A stretch of DNA of 64,000 nt, taken from NCBI RefSeq assembly GCF_000003855.2, contig NW_003101680.1, forward strand, positions 2,857,186 through 2,921,185, written 5' to 3'. The notes below the pieces were generated by a model, which was given only the letters and a program-made list of their open reading frames with translations, had not been told where the DNA came from and did not search any database. The translations under genes were made by a program, and so were the position numbers. The DNA is from Blastomyces gilchristii SLH14081. Taxonomy: Eukaryota > Ascomycota > Eurotiomycetes > Onygenales > Ajellomycetaceae. Shown piece by piece: positions 23,530 through 35,591 of this stretch; the stretch's first letter is position 1; every line of letters begins with the position of its first letter.

Positions 23530-26500
23530 ATAGAGAAACAGTTAAACAGTTAAGTGAACACTGAGTTCTTAGATAAAAGCTTACTTATCAGTCATTCTGA
23601 CCCTGTAATAAGATCTTACAAGAGAATGTCAGTAAAAGACTTAAGAGTTCTGACACTCAGATATATGAGAATAGAATTACACTTCTTCAGATTTCATAGA
23701 TATCATACATTCAATGATCAATATAATCATGTCTAATAATAATATGAAACTCTTGAATGTGAGTATAGATACAATATCACAGTGACTCTAAGCAATGTTA
23801 AAAGTACAACAGTAATAGATAACAGACATGCACATGACTCAACAACTTTAATATGAAGAGATTTAATAATTAACTCATATGATTTCAACATCTACAGAAT
23901 TAAATATAAAAGTGCTGAAAGAATGCTTAGATACTCTTATATATTTTAATACTTCTGATCTCACTCTCTACTCATCATGAAGAATGAAAATGCTCATGAA
24001 ACTGAGTGTAGATAAAGATGTCATCAGTTTATTAATTAATCAAGATTGATATATCAATGAACAATTGAAAGATCACATGAAACAGAAGTTTCATTCATAA
24101 ATGAAAGTATGTAAATCAGTAATATGAACATTTGATAATATTATAAAACATCTTGATATTCTGTTCTGAGATACTGTCATGTAACAGAAAGTATTAGATT
24201 GATTACAGAGCATCTGATAGAGAAACACTTCTCTTACAACATTTATCTCTAACTTCAACACCAAGATTCTAGAAGCAGGTGATCAATCTTGAGAGAATTA
24301 AATGAAGATTAGTATGCTTAAGAAGACATTGACTTTCAAACTCTTACAGACTCTTGTAAGTGTAAATGAAGACCACACTTATAAAGACTTCTGCACACAG
24401 CTTCAGACATTGAATAACTGTCTTATCAAGCTCAAGAGTATACAGAACAGTGACAGAAGATGTCACATCTCAGCTACTTATACATCTGTGCTGAAGAGAA
24501 GTAACAGCAATGATACAGATGCTCTGAACTGAATAGATTCAAATGTCTATACACAAGCAAGAGTTTCTGCTGCTTGAACAGGCTTCTGAGTCCCTGAGAT
24601 CACTTCTGAAGAAGTTGCTGATTAATATCAATGTGAAGTATGTATTAACTGTAACTGATCAGAACACATTGCTTTCAACTGCTGATTAATCTATATATCT
24701 TCTTATTCAAAGAATGAATCAGTGCCTGTCTGTGTCAATCACATTACATTAGAGAAAGATTCAGAAGATAACTATGAGAATGTCTCAGTGAAACAGAGAA
24801 AAGATTAGCTTCTATTCAAATTTACAAACAGAAGCTTGAAGAGATTAAATGATAATAATTTAAAGAGAAGATGACAATGAATGCAATTCTTGTATTCTAC
24901 TGTGATTGATAATATGTATAATATGAAAGCTATGATAGACAGCAGTCTATGCTACTATGCAATGATAAAATCTTCAGTTGTAAGATATTATAATCTTCAG
25001 TGTATCTCTTTATCAAAACCCTGACTCCTCGCAGAATTTGATGATTTAAAAGACATTTGTACCTGTTACATAATAAAGCTGATCATAGATGTGAAAGAAT
25101 ATTAATATAAAGATGTCTATGCATATGAAGTTGATAATCTTGATTACAATCTTATATTAGAACTTGTCTGACTATCTGAACAAGGCATCCTGTTAAACAC
25201 TTGAAACAGAAGCTTGATATTCTCTAACAATGATAGAATTCATGAAGATAATATTCATAAGACTATGAATCTTACACAGATTTCTGCCAACACTTATAAA
25301 ATACTCTGAAAAAGAAGTTATTATCAAAATCACTGACAGAGTCACTGACAAGTTCACTGATAGCAGAATCATATGTCAATCTATTCTGTCAGTCTGACTG
25401 ATATTAAAAAGACTCTAGAAAAGTTATCTTATATTATAATAACAGATTCTTGTATGAAACTCTCTTAATAATATCATGAATATCTAGATATCTTTCAACA
25501 AGATAATATTATAAACATATCTCTCTTACAAGGTTCTGAAATGAATCACAGTATCAAGTTAAAGAAAAAGAATGATAAGAATCTTGAACTGCTATGAAAC
25601 TCTCTTTATAACATGTTCTGAGATGAACTTCTTCTTCTTTGAAAGATACTCAATGATCTGTTGAATAAGAGATTTATATATATTACTAACTCTTTCACTG
25701 CAGTCTCTATTCTCTTTGCAAAGAAACCAGATAAAGAACTTCAGTTCTGTGTGAATTATCAAGAATTGAACAGATTAGCAAAGAAAAATCATTATTCTTT
25801 ATCTCTTATCAATGAAACTCTAGCTTACATTGAACAAGCTCAATGATTTCTAAAGTTAGATGTTATCACTGTGTTTCATAAGATTCACATCACTGAAGGA
25901 GATGAGTGGCTTACAGTATTCTGAACATGATATAATCTCTTTGAATGAGTAGTCACACTCTTTGAACTGGTTAATGCTCTCAGTACATTTCAGAAATATA
26001 TCAACTGAACACTCTGAGACTTTCTTAATAAATTTACATCTGCTTATCTAGATGATATTCTCATCTTCATCAATGAATTCAGAAAGAAATATCAAGAGTA
26101 TGTACAAAGAGTATTACAATGACTATAAGAAGTAGAACTATTAATTGATATTAACAAGTATGATTTTGAAGTCAAGAGTACTAAATACTTAGATTTCATC
26201 ATAGCAGCTGACAAGAGAATCTGAATGAATTATGAGCAGGTCTCTGCTATTCTTGAATAAGAGGTCTTATGCACTGTGAAAGATGTACAAAGCTTCATCA
26301 GATTTGCTAACTTCTATCAGTGATTTATATGAAACTTCTCAGATATTATGAGATCACTTACAGAACTCACTAAGAAAGAGTCAGTATTTTAATAATTTAG
26401 TAGATGCTGAAGCTGCATTTACACAGATAAAGAAGATATTCATTAATATCTCTCTACTGATAATATTTGATTCTGATTATAAAACAGTTATTGAAGCTGA

Positions 26501-28500
26501 TTTCTCTGACTATATAATAGAAGAAATAATATTATAATATAATGATAAAGATATTCTATAATCATGTGTCTTTATATCTAAGAAACTGAGTTCTGCTGAA
26601 TACAATTATGAGATCTATGATAAGAAACTTCTTATAATTATACACTGTTTAGAAGAATGAGACTCTGAACTCTGAAGTATCTCTGAATTTAAGATAGTCA
26701 CAGATCATAAGAATCTCAAATACTTCATAACTATCTATAAACTCACTGAATAACAGATACAATGATCTGAGTTCTTAAGTCACTTTTATTTTATAATACA
26801 CTACTGTTCTGGCAGTCAGAACTCAATAACAGATATTCTCTTGTAATGAGAACAAGATATGTCACTTCATATGACAGATACATACTGAATGAACTGAGAA
26901 CATTAGCTCTTAGATCTGAAGATATTGATTGATTAAGATAGAACAACTTATAACACTATATATATTTCTCTGATTAGAACACTTTCTCTCTGAACTGATA
27001 CTGATATTGATATCTTCACTTCTTCTACACTGAATGAACTGTAATATACAGTAGCTCAGACTGATGAACTTCTTCAGACTCTCACTGAAGCAGTATATCA
27101 AGAAGCATTCTGATTCTTCTCAGAACTATATATAAGAACTGATATCTCAGAATATTCAATTAATAATAATAACACTCTGTGATTTTATAAACAATGTTAA
27201 GTCTTCTACTCTGAATTCTTACACACTTGAATAATGCAAGAGATGTATGATTCATGTATGACTGATCACTCAGATTGTGAATAATTATATTAAATAATCT
27301 CTTAAGAGTTCTACTGATCTGAGATATTAAATAGTATCAGATATTTCATTTGAAACTGTAACTATTATTCTTTCATCATCTTGTAAAAGAACTATAGAAA
27401 AGGTCTACTGAAATCACTCAATATCTCTAATAGAATCTGATAAGATGTGATAATTGACTTCACAGTTGATCTCTCTGAGAGTAAGAGTTGTAGAAACATT
27501 CTGATTATTATAAACTGATTAAGCAAAGATATAATATTGAAATCTTGTGATAAGATAAATACTGAATAAGTCACTGAAGCTTTTCTGCAGAGCCTGTTCT
27601 ATCAGATGCATGAATTACTGAGATTCATAGTATCAGATCAGAGTCATTAATTCATGAGCACTCTCTGAATAAGAATCTGTCAAGTTCTCAAGATTATACA
27701 CTGTCTGTTAACTGTCTATCACTCTGAGACTGATAATACATCAGAATGAATAATTCAGACTGTAAAGAATTATCTCTATAAGTTCTACAATTACTTATAA
27801 GATAATTAATATGATCTGCTTCTATATGCAGAGATTACTATCAATGAACAAGATACTATTTTAACAGATATAAGTCTGTTCTTTCTTATATATGATTATC
27901 ACATGAAAGTGTTAAATCTTCTAGAGATCACACAGTTCACACTGAATCTCTGCAGTCTGATTCAGATCACTGACAATATAGTAATAAAGCTCTGAGATGC
28001 TCATGATTGAGCAGAGGCCTTTATAATAACTGTGAAATAAGATTAAGAGAATTAAATCAATGTTCACTGAGATCTCACTAAACAATATAAGATAGAAGAT
28101 CTAGTATGATTGAATCTTAAGATTATATAAATCATATATTTATCTTATACACTAGATTACTGTCATATCAGATATAAAGTGATAGAAGATCTAGATAGTC
28201 ATAACTACTGTCTTAACACATTATCAGAGATTCATGATATATTTTATACAAGCTTGTTACACTGTACTGTCACTGATCTGTTCTCTTCTTAACTGACTTC
28301 TGACTGACAGTCATCAGGCATTATAGAAGAAGATAATGAGCTTGAGTGAGAGATTGAGAATATTTTGAATGAGAGATCCTGCAGCTGTAACTGATAATAT
28401 CTCATGAAATGAGTTAACTATGATCAACTGACCTGAACTCTGAGTTTCATATTATCTGAAACAGTGACTCTTGACTGATGAGAACTGCTTCTGAAAGAGA
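23530..28500 (+). pseudogene. G4 gag-pol polyprotein remnant with C-terminal chromodomain
   Basis: One gag-pol frame in the order gag, PR, RT, RNase H, IN, chromodomain. The gag knuckle CINCN-SEHIAFNC (C-x2-C-x4-H-x4-C) is at 24641-24682. The protease motif MIDSS (from DSG) is near 24932. RT has the box YLDD at 26045-26056 and is intact there. RNase H shows VIEADFSDY near 26490. Integrase follows, with catalytic Asp near 27455, VSD near 27630 and Glu near 27745. The chromodomain runs 28317-28440 (EEDNELE-EIENIL...YLMK-V-YD). Knuckle, RT and later domains share one frame apart from a 1-bp insertion near 26390 relative to the G6 copy. Nearly all stops are TGA or TAA from C:G-to-T:A change. Confidence 0.87.
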
Positions 28501-28508
28501 GGGACTAA

Positions 28509-28814
28509 TGTGGCAGACTGCACCTGATCAATCATATAGACTATTTCATTACACTTCATAGATTCTTCCACTTCACTCTCAAACACATATGCTCTGATTC
28601 TCAGCCATTCTCGATCGCTGATCCTCGGCCACTACGAATGCATATAGATTCTTCCGCCCTGAAGCTCCATCACATACACCATCACATACATGTATAAATA
28701 TTCACCTCAATCACTGATTTCTACACTTTCTCTTTCTTTCCTTCTCTAACGTTTTTATATTTGTTATATAAGACCTATATATTATACCGATCTATTCGGC
28801 GTAGGCCTCTTACA
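28509..28814 (+). repeat. 3' LTR of G4
   Basis: Starts tgtggcagactgcacc and ends gtaggcctcttaca. It retains slightly more CpG near its 3' end than the 5' LTR. Confidence 0.93.
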
Positions 28815-30749
28815 GTTATATACTTATCAGACTGACTGCAGTATTGATATATAAGTAATTGAGACTGTCTTTATTATCTTATAAAACTGAAACATTAAAT
28901 CAATCATATATTCAACTGAGTTCATTTTATATTAGAAAGTTTCAATATCTGAATCTTTTTCTAATCAGAGTGTTGTACTCAATAATTAATCATCTGATAT
29001 AATTAAAGAGTCTGAACAGTTATCTTATATATTAAACTTCATTATATTCTAATATTATGTATTATATTCAGTGATGTAACTGATTTGTTTATTTATTAAA
29101 TATTATGAAATTATTATTATTATTTAGAGAAGATACAAATTATATTAACAACATTTTAAATATATAATATTTAAATTATTAGTTAATCTATTCAAAATTA
29201 ACAGTAGTATTACTAAAAAGCATTATCAAAAAGCAATGGTAAAAAGTGTTATTAAAAAACATTATCTTTTACAAAGTGAATGCAAAAGTTACTTGAGTAA
29301 TCACTTTCATCTCATTCTCATTCTAAGAATCAGTCATCTCATTATTTTATTATCTCAATGTTAAGATTCTTTATCAGTGTTTATACTACAAGTTGAATCA
29401 CATGAGTAATACAGAGAATATGACCTTATTTATTATTCTAGAAATGCAAAGTCAATTTTTGCTTCAAGCTCTTCATCATAGTATGATTATTCACAGTATT
29501 ATCAGTTATAATTATAAGAACAGTGAGACTAATATCTCAATAGTTGTTTTTAATCACTGTTATTAATATCTCTGTTATATAATTCCCAGTATGACTACTG
29601 ATCAATGATTCAAATTCAATTAATATCTCTTGATAAGTTCAGTTCTTATCAATATAATAACATATAACTCTTATAAATACAAGATTATTTGTACTAGTTT
29701 ATACATTCACTGTAAGAGACACTCTTCAATGATTCTTCAACTCTGATTCTAGATATTGTATATTAACTTTGTAGTATATCTCAAGATTGAACTGAAGACA
29801 TGATTAATGTGAAATATGAAGATTTAAATTAAGCATTTAAAGAAGTATTCAGAATTCAGAGTTTTCAATTAATGAAAGAGAAATATTCAAGAATATACAC
29901 ATGTGAAGTAATTATTCACAGAAGTTATTAGATAAGAGTTGTGAAATCAGAGTACTGATACATGATTATTTTCATATGATTTTCTTTAAATTAGAAAGTT
30001 AGTGTTATCAAAAATTATTATCTGATAGAGTAACTTATCAGCTCAGTAGTAATTTTCTGATTATTTTTCTTTTATTATCTACATTCTGATGACTTCAGAT
30101 GTTAGAAAATTTTATCAGAGTTATAATCAGTTTATAATGAATGTTTCTGATTGAAGTTACAGTAATTACAGCAGAGAGATAACTCTTCAGTAATCTGCAA
30201 TGCAATCTATTGATAATTATTTCATAGTTCATCTCAATATTTGTATTGAGTTTTTCATAAATTTCATAACCTGAAATCAGATGTGAAGAATGAAGTGATT
30301 ATTTATTATAATTAAAAGAGAGCATTCTGTGTTGAATTATAAATAATATAGACTTTGGGATTCAGTGATTTCTTGAAGAGTTTATAAATCTTCAATAGAA
30401 GTGAAAGAAGTGAAAGAAGTGAATTCAGAAGATATAATAAAGATTTTAGAAAGATGATAATTTATTTTTAATAAAGATAATAACTAATCACTGATGTATA
30501 TAAGAAGAATTATTATAAGAGAAAATAATCTTCTTTCTTAGCTTAGTTATAATTTTAGTACTAACTCAGATTGAATATCATTGATTTATCAATGTATAAA
30601 AGTAAATAAACAATCTTAATTAATCTCTGTCATGTTTCTTGAAATATATTAATATTATAAAAGAGAGTGTTGTTAAATTATATTATCAGATAATATTATT
30701 AAAAGTATATTAATATTGTGAATATCAATGTTGAAAAAATATTGATATA
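28815..30749. other. H1 interior between G4 and LINE A
   Basis: AT-rich continuation of H1. Short plus-strand stretches (for example after MTTDQ near 29592) could be the remains of a protein, but every frame is broken and no transposase motif could be defended. No RNA gene or other repeat was seen. Confidence 0.45.
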
Positions 30750-30807
30750 TTATTATTATTATTATTCTTCAATTATAGATGTATGCAGTCAGAGACTATG
30801 ACATCTA

Positions 30808-30830
30808 CCTGAGAACTTTTAGTTCTCAGG
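30808..30830 (-). other. LINE 3' UTR hairpin
   Basis: Perfect 10-bp stem (cctgagaact / agttctcagg) with a 3-nt loop, about 45 bases before the A-rich tail. The same hairpin is kept at 48520-48540 and 58447-58467. In LINEs, 3' hairpins next to the tail are used by the reverse transcriptase to recognise its template RNA; that role here is inferred. Confidence 0.8.
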
Positions 30831-31120
30831 GTTTTTCCTATATCTGTAAAGTTAACTATTATACATTCATCAATTTCAGATATGCAAAATCAGAAAATTC
30901 CAGCTCAGAATACTAAAACTGTTTACAAATTGCAGTGTTTTAACATCTTCTGATACTTTGAAATCATTTGACAATATCATGACAAAGGAAAAGAGACCAC
31001 AGTCTTAAAGATAGACACATTAAATAGATAGATAGAAAGGAATTGAAAGAAAAAGATAAAGTAAAGAGAGACTGTAACAAAATAAATTATTAAAAGATAG
31101 TATATAGCTGTTTTAACAGA

Positions 31121-34100
31121 CTATATCTGATTGATTTCCTCCTCTTCATATTCAGATATTTCTGAATTTAGTCATTTTCTTGTAGCTGCTTGAGTTTCTG
31201 ATAGAAAGTCTATTAAGTATTTAATTCCTGTCTCAGTTGAGAATAAGAATCTTATATTTAATTGATTTAAATCATACTTCTCTTTCAATCTGGCTCTGAG
31301 ACTATTGTATAATACACAGTGTATTATAATATACTCAGGATTCTCATTTACATTGCAGAATGAGCATTCTATTGAGTTCAATCTATCATCAAATCTTTGT
31401 ATATAGGATTTGAAATAGCCTTGTTCTAGTTTCAGCTGTATTATAGATAAGAATATTTTCTTTTTACATTTAATTAAACAAGATTTTCACCTGGGTTTTG
31501 TTTCAAATCTTGAATAATGTATACTCTTCTTTTGTTTCTGCCAGCTTTTATTTCACTTGTCTAAACAAGATTCTTTTATTTTTCTCTTTATAAAAGACCA
31601 GAACATAATTTTTTAAATAGATCTGCTTAATTCTGCACTCCTTTTTACAGCTGAATCAGCCAATTCATTGTCATGAATATTCATATGAGCAGGAACTCAG
31701 TGCAGATAAATTATCAGCTTTGATATTCTTCTCTTTTGAGTTTTTAAAACAGAGTGTAAGATCAGTTCAAGATTCATTTAATCATTATAAATCTGACTAT
31801 TTCTAAGTCTTTTTAAAGCAGCTTGACTATCAGAGAATATTTATATCTCTTTCAAACTATTTTCTCTTTTATGAGATTTTATTTCAATGAGTTTGAAAGC
31901 TTTCACTATTGTAAATAGTTCAGCATCAAAGACTTCAGATTCACAGTCTAAATTCCAGAAATCTGAGATAAAATTGATATTATCTTCAGTATAAGCAATG
32001 CCTGCATCTAATCTATTCAAATTCTCATTTTTTGAGTCATCTGAATAAATCAGAATAGAGTCTTTTATATTGATTGTAGAAATTCTCTTCAAATACTGTT
32101 CATATTCTTTCTCTTTAGATAGTTCACTTATTTGCAAGTCTATGAGAGATTCAAGCTTTTCTCTTCAGAGAGATAACTTCTCATAATCAACTTTTTCAAC
32201 ATTTAAAGAAGAAAATTGATTTTTAATCAGTGAGCATAGTCTGTACAGTTGAGAAGATATTTTCTTTGAAGAATTATTTTCATTTCAATTAAGAAATCTA
32301 TTTCAATTCAGTTCACTTTCAGAGTTAATTGATGAAAATGAAGAAGAGACTCTTTCTCTGATTATATGATTTGAGCTCATCTTTATAACTCTCAGAGCAT
32401 AGTTTATACAGGCCTTTTCAAAGCTAATAACAGAAGAAGGAATTGAAGCTTCAATTTTCATTGCTTTAATAGAAGATGATTTGAATGCTCTCAAAATTCT
32501 TCTCAAGACTCTGTTTTGCAGACTTTGAAAGAGTTCAGTGAAATTCTCTTGATTATTTCATCAAACTTGAACTTCAGAATCAGGTACTGATGTAATACAG
32601 GCTATATATAACTGTCTCATAGCCTGGAAGAATAGACCTCTCTCTGTATTTGATAGTCTGATTATGTTGTTCAATAGTCTTTCTATCTTGACAGTTCTTT
32701 GTTGAATGTGATATTTAAAATTCAACTTGAACTTTAATCATACTTCTAATCATTTGACATTTACACTGGGTTTAATCTCTCTATTTAAAAGAGTTAGAGA
32801 TAGTTCTTTCTCATTGAATCTAGAAAAGAAATGAATTAACTCAGTTTTATTCATATTAAATTAAATTTGATTGATATCTGCTCTAACAAAGATTTTCTTT
32901 GCAGCTTCTTCAATCACTTTCAAATTCTCTTTGATAGTTTTTGAGCTGTAGACTAGACTAATATCATCCATATAACTCAGAGATCACACTATTCTCATAT
33001 TTCTATTTTTGAATAGATATGCAGTGTATATTGCAAATAAAATGAGTGAGATTAGAGATTCTTGCAGTACTTCTATTTTTATCTCAGTCTTGTCTTGTTT
33101 CATTTCATCAAAGAAAAGTTGTATAATTCTTTTAGATATAAAATAGTTAACTCATTTTATTAGAGAAAGTGGCAGTTTTAACATCTTCAATGTCTGAATT
33201 AACTTTGACTTTGAAACATGATCAAATGCTTCTTTTATATCAATAAAAACTGCAGTTGAGACCAGATCTTCATGCTTTGCTATTTAAATATCATGAATAA
33301 CTGAGAGTACAGTGTCAATTGCAGCACACTGTTTTCTATCTTCTATTTATTCACTGAATAAAAGAGAATTACTGATAGAGCTTATAAAAGATAGTTGAGT
33401 AGCTATTATCTTTTCTAAAACCTTTCCTAGACAGTTCAATAGAGATATTACTCTATATGACTTGGGAATTGAAGTTTTTCTATTAGGTTTTGCAAGAATC
33501 ACTCCAGTGGCTAGACTGACCGTGTGACCGTGTCTGAGACCAGGACCAGATTTTTTGATAGTTTCATTACCAATTCGACTGATCTCATTACATGGTTTTA
33601 ACATTAGATAGTAGTCTCATACTGTTTCAGTGAGACTTACTGTCTACTCTTATCACATTTTTCAAATGAGACCATGATTTCTACTTCTCAATTTAAATTA
33701 TTTTTATTGCTTTAAATGACTTTAAATCTCATTTGAGTGTTATCAAAAAGCATTACTTTTTAAAAAATTAAAAATAGTCTAAAAAAAACCTTAAAATGTC
33801 TAAAAATAGTAACTTTATGCTAAGAATGGGACTAAATGAGACCAAATGAAACCACATTCTCATTTTTTTCAAGTCATAGTTTCATTTTAAGATCTGATAT
33901 ATAGTCACTTTACATGTTTTTTTGATAGCCAGTCCCAGCGGGATTCACGCCAAGAAATGTATGGAATTAGACCAAATGGGACCAAATGTGAAATTTATGA
34001 TTCCGGCGGCTAGTCTACCAGTGACTTCTCTCCAGCATTCAGGATGATATTCATTTTTCAAGAGATTGAAAAAGAGCTCAAAATATTCATTCTTTAAGTA

Positions 34101-35591
34101 GAAGTATGTATTTTGAATAATTAAGTGATTAATTGAATCAGGCCCTGCAGCAGTTTTAACTGAACTTGAGAAGATAGCTGACTCTAATTCATCTTGAGTG
34201 AGATCAGGCCATTCCCAGTCATTTTCATTAATATAGTTGAGAAGTGACATATTCTCTTCCTCTGAATCTGAATCTGATGAGTTTTGAAAGAGAGTTCTTA
34301 TAAAAGCTTGACATTTTTTCTCAAAAGAGTTTGCTGTATATGATTCATTCTGAAACTCATATTCTAAGGTTGGAAGTTTTACTACACTTCTTGTTTTAGT
34401 ATAGTTAAAAGCTTTAAAAACTTTCTTTTCTTATGCTTCTTCAAGAAATTTATTCCAGTAGTCTGTTTTAGCTCTTTTAATATCTGAAAAATATTCATTT
34501 CTGACAGCTTTGAACTCTTTATCAGAAATTATATCATTCTTTCAATCTCTTCTAGTAGTAGCCAATTGTTTTCTTTTAGATGTGATATTCTCATTTCATT
34601 AAGGTTTTGAATACTCAGAAGACTTTCTCTTTGAGATATTATCTTTAACACTTGCTAGAATAATAGATGTAATGAGCTTCACTCTATTCTCAAGCATTTC
34701 ATTTGAGATATCTTGATCAGGATTTCAATATAACTCACTCTATTTTTCAGATTTTAACAGTTTTATACTTTCTTCAACTGCCTTTCAGTCAGCTTTTTCA
34801 AAGTTAAACTGATTAGAGAGAAGAGAGTTTTCACTCATTTATTTCTCACTTAGTTCAATATCAAATTGAATAATTTCATGATCTGATTCTGATGTCTCAT
34901 TTGAATCAATAAATCAGTTTACAAGTCTTTTTTTCATTAAATTTTATGACATGAAGATTAGATCTATAATAGATTTCTATTTCATCTCTTTTCTATAGAA
35001 TGTTTGTTGATCAGACTTGTTAACTAAATCTATTAAATGCTCAAAGATTAATTCAATCAGATTATCAGCTCTTACTGCTCTTTTACATTCTGAATTTCAT
35101 CAGAAATAATGTGCATTAAAATTTTCTACAATTATAGAGTTTCTTAATAAAGTTATATTCAGAAATCCTCTATTAATTATTCAGATATTATTATTTTTCT
35201 TCAATAACTTTTCATTATAGATATTTATGAGATGTATAGTATCAAACTCATTCTCTTTATCTATAATATCACTCACCAGAATATCAGGGTCAGACATGAT
35301 ATTAAATCTTAGATTAAATTAATATCTTGATCTCTTTCTTTCATAGATCACTACTCTTGACTTTATCTCAGACTTTTGAGATATAAAGCAGTAGTAGCTT
35401 AAATGAGAAATGATATATTTTTACTCAGTATCAAAATTCAGCTTCTGAAGCAGTATAAAATTAACTTTTTATTCAAATGCAATTTGAAGATAAGAATAAA
35501 TGTAATTTAAGTTTCTATTCACATTATTTTGAATAAATGTGATTTTTAAAGAGTTTTTAAACTTTTTTTGTTATTTTTGTTGTATATTCAT
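31121..35591 (-). pseudogene. LINE A ORF2: endonuclease, reverse transcriptase, RNase H
   Basis: About 1,318 codons after removing the MITE. Domains from the N-terminus: APE-type endonuclease (about 35591-34800); RT (about 34250-32600) with AAGPDSI, and the catalytic box SYMDD intact at about 32964-32978; RNase H (about 32080-31640) with IYSDDSK, FDAELF and FSDSQAALKRL; and a C-terminal C-x2-C-x8-H-x4-C finger (CSFCNVNENPEYIIIHCVLY, near 31360). The reading frame is continuous from start to stop: open segments before the MITE share one frame, and those after it are shifted exactly as a 514-bp insertion predicts. The only other lesions are in-frame TGA/TAA/TAG from transitions. Confidence 0.87.
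33512..34017 (-). mobile_element. hAT-type MITE, 506 bp (copy 4), inside LINE A RT
   Basis: Reverse-oriented copy with ends TAGACTGACCG and GGCTAGTCTA. Target duplications ccagtggc (33504-33511) and ccagtgac (34018-34025) differ by one G-to-A. It splits the RT after WREVTG. Its ends and several internal GG/CG sites are preserved, so it is among the youngest inserts. Confidence 0.94.

Larger units (their letters stand above)
23112..28814 (+). mobile_element. Full-length Ty3/gypsy retrotransposon G4 (5703 bp)
   Basis: Plus-strand chromovirus with LTRs of 305 and 306 bp (23112-23416, 28509-28814) and a perfect gttat duplication (23107-23111, 28815-28819) inside H1. A purine-rich tract with gagagggac directly precedes the 3' LTR and is the likely polypurine tract. 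The sequence after the 5' LTR does not start with a clear TGG primer-binding site; RIP may have altered it. Confidence 0.95.

Noticed and set aside
23530..28500. TGA read as tryptophan (alternative code or mitochondrial DNA)
   Set aside because: TGA often sits at Trp positions in the transposons, but TAA and TAG also break the frames, and the intact kinase uses TGG for Trp and a normal stop. RIP-type mutation explains it.
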